In this document: positions 52,679 to 60,733 of the stretch, piece by piece
Position numbering within the stretch: position 1 is the stretch's first letter
How the letters are laid out: each line of letters begins with the position of its first letter
Source: Ruegeria sp. HKCCD4315
GTDB lineage: Bacteria; Pseudomonadota; Alphaproteobacteria; Rhodobacterales; Rhodobacteraceae
Reading direction: 5' to 3'
Assembly (NCBI RefSeq): GCF_013112245.1
Contig: NZ_WVRN01000001.1
Coordinates: forward strand, 2,236,501-2,300,500
DNA length: 64,000 bases
Notes under the pieces: model-generated
Told to the model about the DNA's origin: nothing
The model's input: the letters and a program-made list of their open reading frames with translations, nothing else
Databases searched by the model: none
Made by a program: the position numbers and the translations under genes

Positions 52679-53536
52679 TCAACTCAGGCGAGCTTGTGAG
52701 GGCACTGTCGAGCGATCACTTAATTCCGAAAATAGCGTTAGCAACTCTTTTACGTCTTCGCGGTGGAAGGATTTCAGCGCTATATCACCCAGAAATAAAC
52801 TTTCAGTTGGCAAACCGTTGGACATCAGTATTGCGTGGCGACAACAAGCAATGTGGTAGTACGTGACTGGCTCATTGAAATGAACCTGACGAATGGTTTT
52901 GTCGTTCACCAGATGGATTGCTGCGGCAAAGACTCTAGGCTCTCCGTACAGAAGTTCTGCGCGCCATCCTTCCAGAACAATTCTGTGTTGCGGAGATACG
53001 TACAAATCGCGGTGAGGAATGCCTTCTCCCAACGCTCCCTTTTGGATACAAACGGGGTGCAATTGAGGGTTGCGCCTCAAATCCTCCGCGCTCAGGGTCT
53101 TTTCTCCAATCCACTCAATGGGCAGCAGATCACCGCTGGAAAGGCGCACTTTCTCTCCGACTGAAAGATCTTCGACAGCACAATACCCTTTTTCGGTTGC
53201 TATCATAGTGCCCTTCACGAAACACGGCACAGTTCCAGCCGGAAGCGCGACCGTCACTAAGAGTGTGTCGTTGTTGCCATTTCCAGGACCCGTAGACGCG
53301 AATATTTCGACGGCCAGTTGCGTGTTGGGAGGAATGACGACACCCGGGGTGAGGTCAACAGTTAAAACCCCGCTCGACGAAATCGAAACAGAGTAATCGG
53401 AAGGGTTCAATCCCCCTGTTCCCGTAACAACAACATTCCATGAAGCTCCGGCTTTGGTTGCAGTGTATTGTTGCATAACGGAAGACGACACAGTGGGGAC
53501 CGCAATTGAAGATGGGCCTAGAATTGTAAGCGCCAT
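52679..53536 (-). CDS. Hint (Hedgehog/intein) domain protein
   Basis: A 285-residue protein. An N-terminal part (about residues 1-105) of beta-strand-rich, Ser/Thr/Val sequence is followed by the Hint domain. The nucleophile cysteine is in PCFVKGTMIATEKGYCAV near residue 106. VSPQHRIVLEG (about 180) has the Hint histidine pair, and FNEPVTYYHIACCRHAILMS follows. This matches the Hint_2 proteins common in Rhodobacterales, in which self-cleavage is suspected but rarely shown. There is no signal peptide. The DNA is visibly more A+T rich than either side, so transfer is plausible. ATG at 53534-53536 with GGAAAAAG upstream was preferred to a TTG seven codons earlier. Confidence 0.85.
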   Translation of the reverse strand: MALTILGPSSIAVPTVSSSVMQQYTATKAGASWNVVVTGTGGLNPSDYSVSISSSGVLTVDLTPGVVIPPNTQLAVEIFASTGPGNGNNDTLLVTVALPAGTVPCFVKGTMIATEKGYCAVEDLSVGEKVRLSSGDLLPIEWIGEKTLSAEDLRRNPQLHPVCIQKGALGEGIPHRDLYVSPQHRIVLEGWRAELLYGEPRVFAAAIHLVNDKTIRQVHFNEPVTYYHIACCRHAILMSNGLPTESLFLGDIALKSFHREDVKELLTLFSELSDRSTVPSQARLS

Positions 53537-53866
53537 TCGAACTTTTTCCGTTAACAAACACCTAGAGCGACTTATGCATGAGCATATAGCCAGATTAACC
53601 TTTCACATAATATAATTGTAATATTTTTATATTTAATTTCTTTTAAGCTGCAAGCCCCGGGGATAACGTTCCTTTCTCGGTTTGAGCCGAAAGTCACAAG
53701 CCTCGGCGCGCGATAACGATAAGGCCAGTTTCAAAAAGGCCAGTTTCAAAGAAACATCCCCTCAGCTTTTCAGGTCTGCCTCTTTCCCTTGCCCTTGCCC
53801 GCAATATGTTGCACCACACACGGGTTCAGACCCGGCAAGGCGGGCCAAAGGATAAGGACAAGACGA
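53537..53866. other. Intergenic region between Hint gene and cobS
   Basis: About 330 bases. The left part (53560-53650) is very A+T rich and holds the Hint promoter region, but I cannot define boxes. A 15-bp tandem duplication, AAGGCCAGTTTCAAA, occupies 53721-53735 and 53736-53750 without spacing. CGGGT-TCAG-ACCCG (53821-53834) is a small hairpin just before the AAGGA ribosome binding site of cobS. No B12 riboswitch signature is seen. Confidence 0.6.
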
Positions 53867-54853
53867 ATGGCTGACGGATCGATCGACGTAAACGCAAAAC
53901 CAACCGAAGATATCTCGGTCCGCGACGTATTCGGCATTGATACGGAAATGAAGGTCAAAGGCTTTGCCGAGGCCACAGATCGTGTGCCGGCCATCGACCC
54001 GACCTATAAATTCGATCCTGAAACCACGCTGGCCATTCTGGCGGGTTTTGCCCACAACCGTCGTGTGATGATCCAGGGCTATCACGGTACGGGTAAATCG
54101 ACTCACATTGAACAGGTTGCGGCGCGGCTGAACTGGCCTGCGGTACGCGTGAACCTGGATAGCCATATCAGCCGGATCGACCTGATCGGTAAGGACGCGA
54201 TCAAGCTGCGCGATGGCAAGCAAGTCACTGAGTTCCACGAAGGCATCCTGCCCTGGGCTCTGCGTAACCCGGTCGCCATCGTGTTCGACGAATATGACGC
54301 GGGCCGCGCGGACGTGATGTTCGTAATCCAGCGTGTTCTTGAGCATGACGGCAAACTGACCCTGCTGGACCAGAACGAGATCATCACACCGAACCCGAAC
54401 TTCCGCCTGTTTGCCACCGCCAACACGGTTGGTCTGGGCGACACCACGGGTCTGTACCACGGCACGCAGCAGATCAACCAGGCACAGATGGACCGCTGGT
54501 CTTTGGTCTCGACCCTGAACTACCTCAGCCACGATGCCGAAACAATGATCGTGCTGTCGAAAGCGCCACATTACAACACCGCCGACGGCCGCAAGACCGT
54601 CAGTCAGATGGTCACTGTGGCCGACCTGACCCGGACTGCCTTCATGAATGGCGATCTGTCGACCGTCATGAGCCCCCGTACGGTGATCAACTGGGCTCAG
54701 AACGCCGAGATTTTCCGCGATGTCGGGTATGCTTTCCGCCTGTCTTTCCTGAACAAATGTGACGAGCTGGAGCGTCAGACCGTGGCCGAGTTCTATCAAC
54801 GCTGCTTCGACGAAGAGCTGCCGGAAAGCGCGGCGAGTGTGAGCTTAGGGTAG
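53867..54853 (+). CDS. cobS: Cobaltochelatase subunit CobS
   Basis: A 328-residue AAA+ ATPase of the CobNST complex that inserts cobalt into hydrogenobyrinic acid diamide in the aerobic B12 pathway. Walker A is [17 protein letters not shown] near residue 70, Walker [10 protein letters not shown] near 138, and sensor 1 [12 protein letters not shown] near 177. The N-terminus [20 protein letters not shown] is typical of alphaproteobacterial CobS. The start at 53867 has AAGGA before it; the in-frame extension to 53789 is not conserved. cobT follows after a hairpin and the repeat copy 3. cobN is not in the window. Confidence 0.95.
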   Translation: MADGSIDVNAKPTEDISVRDVFGIDTEMKVKGFAEATDRVPAIDPTYKFDPETTLAILAGFAHNRRVMIQGYHGTGKSTHIEQVAARLNWPAVRVNLDSHISRIDLIGKDAIKLRDGKQVTEFHEGILPWALRNPVAIVFDEYDAGRADVMFVIQRVLEHDGKLTLLDQNEIITPNPNFRLFATANTVGLGDTTGLYHGTQQINQAQMDRWSLVSTLNYLSHDAETMIVLSKAPHYNTADGRKTVSQMVTVADLTRTAFMNGDLSTVMSPRTVINWAQNAEIFRDVGYAFRLSFLNKCDELERQTVAEFYQRCFDEELPESAASVSLG

Positions 54854-54862
54854 TACGCCGAA

Positions 54863-54884
54863 TTGCGCCCGTTTGCGGGCGCAA
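54863..54884 (+). other. Stem-loop after cobS
   Basis: TTGCGCCCG and CGGGCGCAA form a nine-base stem with loop TTTG, ten bases past the cobS stop. The dispersed repeat at 54886 follows directly. Together they probably reduce read-through into cobT or protect the cobS mRNA end. Confidence 0.75.
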
Positions 54885-54885
54885 T

Positions 54886-54918
54886 GCCTCCGGCGGAGGT
54901 ATTTTTAGCCAGATGAAG
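54886..54918 (+). repeat. Dispersed intergenic hairpin repeat, copy 3
   Basis: GCCTCCGGCGGAGG followed by TATTTTTAGCCAGATGAAG. On the plus strand this is a five-base stem with a T run, a possible terminator between cobS and cobT. The tail is the same as in copies at 13691 (reversed) and 27374 (reversed). Confidence 0.82.
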
Positions 54919-54976
54919 GCGGATCCTGTTTCCCTGCTGATGGAAATCGGGGCTGCAATGTGAAAGGCTTGGGGAC

Positions 54977-56854
54977 ATGGCACAGAAGAACGACAACCCT
55001 GCTGATCCGTTCAAGAAGGCTTTGGCCGAGGCAACCAAGGTCATGGCCGATGACCCCGAGCTGTCCGTAACCTATACGGTTGATCCTTCGGGCATGTCCG
55101 GCGAGTCGATGCGTTTGCCTCAGGTATCGCGCCGGATGACGCGCGAAGAGGTGCTTCTGGCGCGCGGCACTGCCGACGCTCTGGCCTTGCAGCGCAAATA
55201 TCACGACGATGCCACTCATGCACGCTATGCCCCGCCGGGTGATATGGCGCGGGACCTCTATGAGGCGATGGAGACCGCTCGCTGCGAAGCGATGGGCGCT
55301 CGGGATATGCCCGGCACCGCCAGCAATATCGACGTCAAGATCGGGCATGAGGCGATCCGGCGTGGCTATGACCAATGCAAACAGCCTGCCGATGCGCCTC
55401 TGGCCGTGGCAGCAGGATATCTGATCCGGCATCTGGCCACCGGGCGCGATCTGCCGCCTGCGGCCGAGAACATCATGAACCTGTGGCGCGGCTTCATCGA
55501 GGAACAGGCCGGAGGCACGCTGGAGAATCTGGACGAAATTCTCTCGGATCAGGCCGAGTTTGCCAAATTTGCCCGTCAGGTGATCAAGGATCTGGGCTAT
55601 GGCGACCAGCTTGGGGATGACCCTGATGAGCTGGACGATGAGCAGGAAGATCAGGCCGAGGAAGACGCTGAAGAACAGCCCGACCCAGACAGCACCGGTC
55701 AGGATGATCAGGACGAGCAGGACGCCGACGCCACCCCTGAACAAAGCCAGGAAGAGCAACAGGATCAATCTCAGGCACAGGTCTCGATGGATGAGATGGC
55801 CGAGGATGAGCTGGGCGATGAGGCGGAGATGCCTGAAGGTGAGGCCCCGATGGAGCCACCTGCCCCGCCGCCAGCATCCGAGGCTGACCCGGATTACAAA
55901 GTCTATCTGGATACCCATGACGAAGAAATCGCTGCCGAGGACCTGGCGGAACCTGCCGAGCTGGAACGGTTGCGTGCCTATCTTGATCAGCAGCTGGAAC
56001 CGCTGAAGGGGGCTGTGAGCCGCCTGGCCAACAAGCTACAGCGTCGACTGCAGGCACAACAGAACCGCAGTTGGGAGTTCGACCGTGAAGAAGGTATTCT
56101 GGATGCCGGTCGTCTGGCGCGTGTGGTGGCGAATCCAACCACACCATTGAGCTTCAAGGTCGAGAAAGATACCGAATTCCGCGATACAGTGGTCACACTG
56201 CTACTGGACAATTCCGGCTCGATGCGGGGACGTCCGATTTCGATCGCGGCCATCTGTGCGGATGTTCTGGCGCGGACGCTGGAACGCTGCAATGTGAAGG
56301 TCGAGATTCTGGGTTTTACCACGCGGGCGTGGAAAGGTGGTCAGGCGCGCGAGGCTTGGCTAAACGATGGCCGCCCGCAGCAGCCGGGGCGTCTGAACGA
56401 TCTGCGCCATATCATTTATAAGGGTGCCGACGCGCCCTGGCGTCGAGCGCGCCCCAATCTGGGCCTGATGATGAAAGAGGGCTTACTGAAGGAAAACATC
56501 GACGGTGAGGCCTTGGAATGGGCGCATCGTAGGATGCTGGCGCGGCGCGAGGCGCGAAAGATCCTGATGGTCATTTCGGATGGTGCTCCGGTCGATGATT
56601 CCACGCTGAGCGTGAACCCGGCCAACTATCTGGAAAAACACCTTCGCGATGTGATCGCCATGGTCGAAAAGCGCAAGATGGTGGAACTGTTGGCCATCGG
56701 GATCGGCCACGACGTGACCCGGTATTATGACCGCGCCGTGACAATCACCGATGTGGAACAGCTGGCAGGAGCTATGACCGAACAGTTGGCGGCTTTGTTC
56801 GACAGTGATCCGCGCGCACGGGCCCGGGTGATGGGGATGCGAAAGGCCAGCTGA
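54977..56854 (+). CDS. cobT: Cobaltochelatase subunit CobT
   Basis: A 625-residue partner of CobS in cobalt insertion. N-terminal part (about residues 1-210) is the CobT-specific domain, starting [17 protein letters not shown]. The middle (about 215-310) is a long acidic, Gln/Asp-rich stretch with [15 protein letters not shown], as in other CobT. The C-terminal VWA domain has the MIDAS motif [14 protein letters not shown] near residue 410 and [13 protein letters not shown] near 532. The ATG at 54977 has GGGGA before it. The gene lies 123 bases downstream of cobS with a hairpin and a repeat copy between them; its own end is followed by a GGCCAGC/GCTGGCC stem and a repeat copy. Confidence 0.93.
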   Translation: MAQKNDNPADPFKKALAEATKVMADDPELSVTYTVDPSGMSGESMRLPQVSRRMTREEVLLARGTADALALQRKYHDDATHARYAPPGDMARDLYEAMETARCEAMGARDMPGTASNIDVKIGHEAIRRGYDQCKQPADAPLAVAAGYLIRHLATGRDLPPAAENIMNLWRGFIEEQAGGTLENLDEILSDQAEFAKFARQVIKDLGYGDQLGDDPDELDDEQEDQAEEDAEEQPDPDSTGQDDQDEQDADATPEQSQEEQQDQSQAQVSMDEMAEDELGDEAEMPEGEAPMEPPAPPPASEADPDYKVYLDTHDEEIAAEDLAEPAELERLRAYLDQQLEPLKGAVSRLANKLQRRLQAQQNRSWEFDREEGILDAGRLARVVANPTTPLSFKVEKDTEFRDTVVTLLLDNSGSMRGRPISIAAICADVLARTLERCNVKVEILGFTTRAWKGGQAREAWLNDGRPQQPGRLNDLRHIIYKGADAPWRRARPNLGLMMKEGLLKENIDGEALEWAHRRMLARREARKILMVISDGAPVDDSTLSVNPANYLEKHLRDVIAMVEKRKMVELLAIGIGHDVTRYYDRAVTITDVEQLAGAMTEQLAALFDSDPRARARVMGMRKAS

Positions 56855-56864
56855 GGCTGGCCTT

Positions 56865-56897
56865 GCCTCCGGCGGGAGTATTTTTGAAAAGATGAAG
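56865..56897 (+). repeat. Dispersed intergenic hairpin repeat, copy 4
   Basis: GCCTCCGGCGGGAG then TATTTTTGAAAAGATGAAG, the most diverged of the four copies. It follows a GGCCAGC-TGAG-GCTGGCC stem (56845-56862) that overlaps the cobT stop codon. It could terminate cobT on the plus strand. Confidence 0.75.
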
Positions 56898-56990
56898 TCT
56901 GGGATCGGCTTTTGTTCGGGTCATACTGATCTGGACATTTGTTCCACTGCGCCTCAGGGTCTGCCGGTACCACAGTGAATGAGGCCCTTC

Positions 56991-58781
56991 ATGTTCCAAT
57001 CCTTTCAAGTGACTGCCCGCCCGGAACAAGGCCCACCAAGGTTGACCGCGCTGCGAGCGGAAATGGCGCAAGCGGGTTTGGATGGGTTTCTGATACCGCG
57101 CGCGGACGCCCATCAAGGGGAATATGTGGCCCCACGTGATGAACGTTTGGCTTGGTTAACGGGTTTTACAGGCTCGGCCGGGTTTTGCGCCGCCTTGCCT
57201 GATGTCGCCGGGGTCTTCATTGACGGGCGCTATCGTACGCAGGTTAAGGCACAGGTTGCCGATGACTTCACGCCAGTGCCCTGGCCCGAGGTCAGCCTGA
57301 GCGCGTGGCTGAAAGAGCAGCTGCCCAACGGGGGCAAGGTGGGGTTTGATCCTTGGCTGCACGCTGCAGGTCAGATTTCCGACTTGATACGTGACCTGGA
57401 CGGTACCGGTATCGAACCAGTGAGATGTGAGAACCTTGTTGACCGGATCTGGGCGGATCAACCTGCACCACCCATGAACCCGGTCAAGGTGCATCCGATT
57501 GAATTTGCCGGGGAGTCGTCGGACAGCAAAATTACGCGTCTGGCCAAAGATTTGCAGCGGAATGGGAATAGTGCTGCGGTCCTCACCCTGCCGGATTCGA
57601 TAATGTGGCTGTTGAATATTCGCGGATCTGACATTGCCTATAACCCGGTCGCACATGGTTTTGCGATTTTACATGCAGATGGCAGGGTCGACCTGTTCAT
57701 GACAGCCGACAAGCTGGCCGAAGTCAGGGATCATCTAGGTTCAAATGTGACCGTGCATGACCCGCAGACTTTTCTCGACACGGTCGGCGCACTGGAGGGA
57801 CCAGTTCAAGTGGACATTGGCACCCTGCCCCAGATCGTAGCGGATGTGGTGGGGACCGCGATGACTGAAGGTGGCGATCCTTGTGCCCTGCCCAAAGCCT
57901 GCAAAAACCCTGCCGAAATCGCGGGCAGCGCCGAAGCGCATTTGCGTGATGCAGTGGCCGTGATCGAGACCCTCTGCTGGCTGGACGAGCAAGCCCCTGC
58001 CAGTGTGACCGAGACTCAAGTGGTCACGCGCTTGGAAGAGAACCGGCGCAAGGACAATGCGCTTCAGGATATCTCGTTCGACACCATCGCAGGGACCGGG
58101 CCAAACGGTGCGATCATGCATTATCGCGTGACCGAAGAAACCGACAGCCGCTTGGAAGACGGTCACATTCTGGTTCTGGACAGCGGCGGGCAATATCTGG
58201 ACGGTACAACCGATATCACACGAACCATTGCCATCGGCGAAGTTGGCGATGAAGAGAAAACCTGTTTCACACGTGTTCTGAAAGGCATGATTGCCATGTC
58301 GATGTTGCGCTGGCCTGCAGGGCTTGCAGGTCGTGACATCGAATGCGTGGCGCGAACGCCGCTTTGGGCCGCAGGGCAAGACTTCAATCATGGGGTCGGC
58401 CACGGGGTCGGAGCTTATCTGAGTGTTCACGAAGGGCCGCAGCGCCTGTCAAGGGTAAGCCATGTGCCGTTGCAGCCAGGTATGATCCTGTCAAACGAGC
58501 CTGGGTACTATCGTGAAGGCGCTTTTGGCATCCGCATTGAAAACCTTGTCGTAGTGGAAGAGGCTCCCGCCCTGCCCGGCAGCGACGCAGAGCGTGCAAT
58601 GCTGAACTGGCAGACCCTGACTTTCGTACCGATTGACCGCAGGCTGATCCTGGTCGATATGTTGACACCCGACGAACGTGACTGGCTGAATGCCTACCAC
58701 CGCGACGTTGCGGAAAAGATCCGCCCAAGGCTGGGACGTGACGCGCAACTGTGGTTGGATGCCGCAACTGCGCCGGTCTGA
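56991..58781 (+). CDS. Xaa-Pro aminopeptidase (M24B, PepP type)
   Basis: A metallopeptidase of 596 residues, or 600 if the ATG at 56979 is used. It removes N-terminal residues before proline. Two N-terminal creatinase-like domains come first. Metal ligands of the pita-bread fold are in LDSGGQYLDGTTDITRT (two aspartates, about 398 and 409), NHGVGHGVGAYL (histidine), SNEPGYYREGAFGIRIEN (two glutamates). The length of about 600 is that of the eukaryote-like long form also found in Alphaproteobacteria. Neither start has a strong ribosome binding site; AGG at eight bases supports 56991. It is followed 63 bases later by a DUF427 gene on the same strand. Confidence 0.9.
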   Translation: MFQSFQVTARPEQGPPRLTALRAEMAQAGLDGFLIPRADAHQGEYVAPRDERLAWLTGFTGSAGFCAALPDVAGVFIDGRYRTQVKAQVADDFTPVPWPEVSLSAWLKEQLPNGGKVGFDPWLHAAGQISDLIRDLDGTGIEPVRCENLVDRIWADQPAPPMNPVKVHPIEFAGESSDSKITRLAKDLQRNGNSAAVLTLPDSIMWLLNIRGSDIAYNPVAHGFAILHADGRVDLFMTADKLAEVRDHLGSNVTVHDPQTFLDTVGALEGPVQVDIGTLPQIVADVVGTAMTEGGDPCALPKACKNPAEIAGSAEAHLRDAVAVIETLCWLDEQAPASVTETQVVTRLEENRRKDNALQDISFDTIAGTGPNGAIMHYRVTEETDSRLEDGHILVLDSGGQYLDGTTDITRTIAIGEVGDEEKTCFTRVLKGMIAMSMLRWPAGLAGRDIECVARTPLWAAGQDFNHGVGHGVGAYLSVHEGPQRLSRVSHVPLQPGMILSNEPGYYREGAFGIRIENLVVVEEAPALPGSDAERAMLNWQTLTFVPIDRRLILVDMLTPDERDWLNAYHRDVAEKIRPRLGRDAQLWLDAATAPV

Positions 58782-58844
58782 CACCGGGCTGTTACATAGA
58801 ACGGGCAGAGGAGAGGCCCGAATACGACGAAGGAAGGAACAGGA

Positions 58845-59186
58845 ATGACCGAGATCACGATCCAAAAAGCGCCGGGCAAATGGAGTGTCCGCTCGGGCGG
58901 TGCGATCCTGGGCGAGACAAACAATGCGCTGGAACTGCACGAAGGCGACAAGGATCCGGTGATCTACTTCCCGCGCAACGACATCGCGATGGCCTTTTTA
59001 GACCGTACCGACAAAGTGACCCATTGCCCCGGCAAGGGCGACGCAACGCATTTTTCCATCGTCAACAAATCATCCGTGACCGAAAATGCAGTCTGGAGCT
59101 ACGAGGACCCAATCCCGGACGTGGCTGAGATCAAAGATCATCTGGCATTTTATCCTGTGGAATCAGTGAAGGTAGAGCAGATTTAG
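58845..59186 (+). CDS. DUF427 family protein
   Basis: A 113-residue protein of the DUF427 (NTP-sensing-like small beta barrel) type. Conserved elements are PGKWSVRSGGAILGETNNAL (residues 10-29), VIYFPRNDIAM and CPGKGDATHFSIV, ending AVWSYEDPIPDVAEIKDHLAF. The family is widespread but has no settled function. AAGGAAGG precedes the ATG at 58845. It is probably cotranscribed with the PepP-type gene, 63 bases upstream, and ends before a strong terminator. Confidence 0.9.
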   Translation: MTEITIQKAPGKWSVRSGGAILGETNNALELHEGDKDPVIYFPRNDIAMAFLDRTDKVTHCPGKGDATHFSIVNKSSVTENAVWSYEDPIPDVAEIKDHLAFYPVESVKVEQI

Positions 59187-59216
59187 TCTCTGCTTAGCGA
59201 TCTTTGTTGCGCATTC

Positions 59217-59241
59217 AAACGGGCCGGAAGGCCCGTTTTTT
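59217..59241 (+). terminator. Rho-independent terminator after the DUF427 gene
   Basis: CGGGCC and GGCCCG form a six-base stem with loop GGAA, followed by TTTTTT. It lies 34 bases past the DUF427 stop. Confidence 0.92.
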
Positions 59242-59362
59242 GTGACTATTGTAAAGATTCTGGAAGCGAAAGCGCTCTCTATTTCCTACCCTCACGCAGC
59301 TGTGGAATGCATGTGAGCGGCAATTGCGGCACACTTACCTGCGGGTATCACCGGAGGCTTCC

Positions 59363-60730
59363 ATGTTGATTTCACGTCGCGGTTTTGCAGGGATGATCGG
59401 GGCTGGTGCGCTTGCCCCAAGCGCGCTTTGGGCACAGCAGGATCCAGTGCTTGAAGCTTTGCGTAGCACGCTGGAGGGGCGACGTACCGCGTTTGAGGCG
59501 CAGATGGCGTACCTCAAGGATCGTGGGCAGCCGGATGTTGTTCCTGGGTTGTTGACCGCGATGCGTTATGCCGACCGTCGGCGAGACGAGATCGTCGAGG
59601 TGATGGAGGCTCTGACCGGGCAGCGCTATGGCAATGACTGGTTCGAGTGGATGCTGTGGCAGGAGCGGAACCCGCAGATTACCCCTCATCCGTCGCTTAT
59701 CCCGTTCAAGCGCGAGGTTCTGCTGCGGATCGACCCGAACTTCGACGTGTTCTTGCAACCCGAATACCTGCAACGCGACCGGATGAGGATCCGTTTGGAA
59801 GAAATCGCTTGGGGCGGAGTGCATAAAGACGGTATTCCGTCTTTGGACAACCCAACTCTGATTTCACCTTCGAATGCCGGATATCTTAAAGGCGATGATC
59901 TGGTCTTCGGCGTAGCAATCAACGGGGACGAGCGCGCCTATCCGTTGCGGATCATGGGCTGGCACGAGATGTTCAATGAAGTGATCGGCGGAGTACCCGT
60001 GGCGCTGGCCTATTGCACGCTTTGCGGGTCCGGCATTCTTTTTGAAACGCAGGTGGCGGGGCGGCGAAAACCGTTCATTTTCGGTTCGTCAGGGTTCCTT
60101 TATCGCTCGAACAAGCTGATGTTTGACCGCGAGACACATTCGCTTTGGAACCAATACACCGGCAAACCTGTTGTGGGTCCTTTGGTGAATAGCGGCATCA
60201 CGTTGAAACAGCGCCCGGTTGTGATCACTACGTGGGACAGTTGGAAAACCTCGCACCCAAAGACGCGCGTCTTGTCTCTGAATACCGGGCATCGGCGCAA
60301 CTATGGGTCGGGCGTTGTCTATCGAGATTACTTCGCCTCAAGCGAGTTGATGTTCCCGGCAGTGGTGGATCAGTCCAGACATCGGCAGAAAGACTACATC
60401 TTTGCCGTGCGCCAGTTCGGAGCCGCGCGCGCTTGGCCGCTGGATGCATTCAAGCGCAAGCCGGTGATAAACGACGCCATTGCCCAAACGCCACTGGTTC
60501 TGATCGGGGACCCAAAAGAACGCAGCGTACGCGCCTATGAGCGCAAAGGTCATACATTCAAGGCCACGCAAACAGGTTTGCAGGATGGCAGAGGTCAAAG
60601 CTGGACCGTGACTGAAGACGCGTTGATCGGACCGGATGGCACACGCTTGTCTCGGGTTGCGGGCCACATCTCTTATTGGTTTGCGTGGGACAATTACCTG
60701 GGAGATGCAGCCAGCGTCTACGGTGGTTGA
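59363..60730 (+). CDS. DUF3179 family protein with Tat signal
   Basis: A 455-residue protein of the DUF3179 family. The N-terminus SRRGFAGMIGAGALAPSALW is a twin-arginine signal (arginines at residues 5-6), so export folded into the periplasm is predicted. The family hallmark ALAYCTLCGSGILFETQV lies near residue 217, preceded by AYPLRIMGWHEMFNEVIGGV. The paired cysteines could bind a metal, but no enzyme activity is established. The C-terminal half is rich in aromatic residues. CCGGAGG precedes the ATG at 59363; the upstream frame starts within the non-coding gap. Divergence from neighbours and a terminator on the left make it a separate unit. It is convergent with the ClC gene. Confidence 0.88.
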   Translation: MLISRRGFAGMIGAGALAPSALWAQQDPVLEALRSTLEGRRTAFEAQMAYLKDRGQPDVVPGLLTAMRYADRRRDEIVEVMEALTGQRYGNDWFEWMLWQERNPQITPHPSLIPFKREVLLRIDPNFDVFLQPEYLQRDRMRIRLEEIAWGGVHKDGIPSLDNPTLISPSNAGYLKGDDLVFGVAINGDERAYPLRIMGWHEMFNEVIGGVPVALAYCTLCGSGILFETQVAGRRKPFIFGSSGFLYRSNKLMFDRETHSLWNQYTGKPVVGPLVNSGITLKQRPVVITTWDSWKTSHPKTRVLSLNTGHRRNYGSGVVYRDYFASSELMFPAVVDQSRHRQKDYIFAVRQFGAARAWPLDAFKRKPVINDAIAQTPLVLIGDPKERSVRAYERKGHTFKATQTGLQDGRGQSWTVTEDALIGPDGTRLSRVAGHISYWFAWDNYLGDAASVYGG

Positions 60731-60733
60731 GGA

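Noticed and set aside
53398..53420. GGGTTCAATCCCCC, resembling a tRNA T-arm
   Set aside because: It is inside the Hint-protein coding sequence and no acceptor, D or anticodon arm can be drawn around it.
53640..53866. Possible B12 riboswitch before cobS
   Set aside because: I could not find the conserved B12-box pattern or a matching set of stems; only a tandem duplication and a small hairpin are visible.
53534..53866. Prophage or IS remnant in the A+T-rich stretch before cobS
   Set aside because: No transposase or integrase fragment and no terminal repeats are visible; the base composition alone is not enough.
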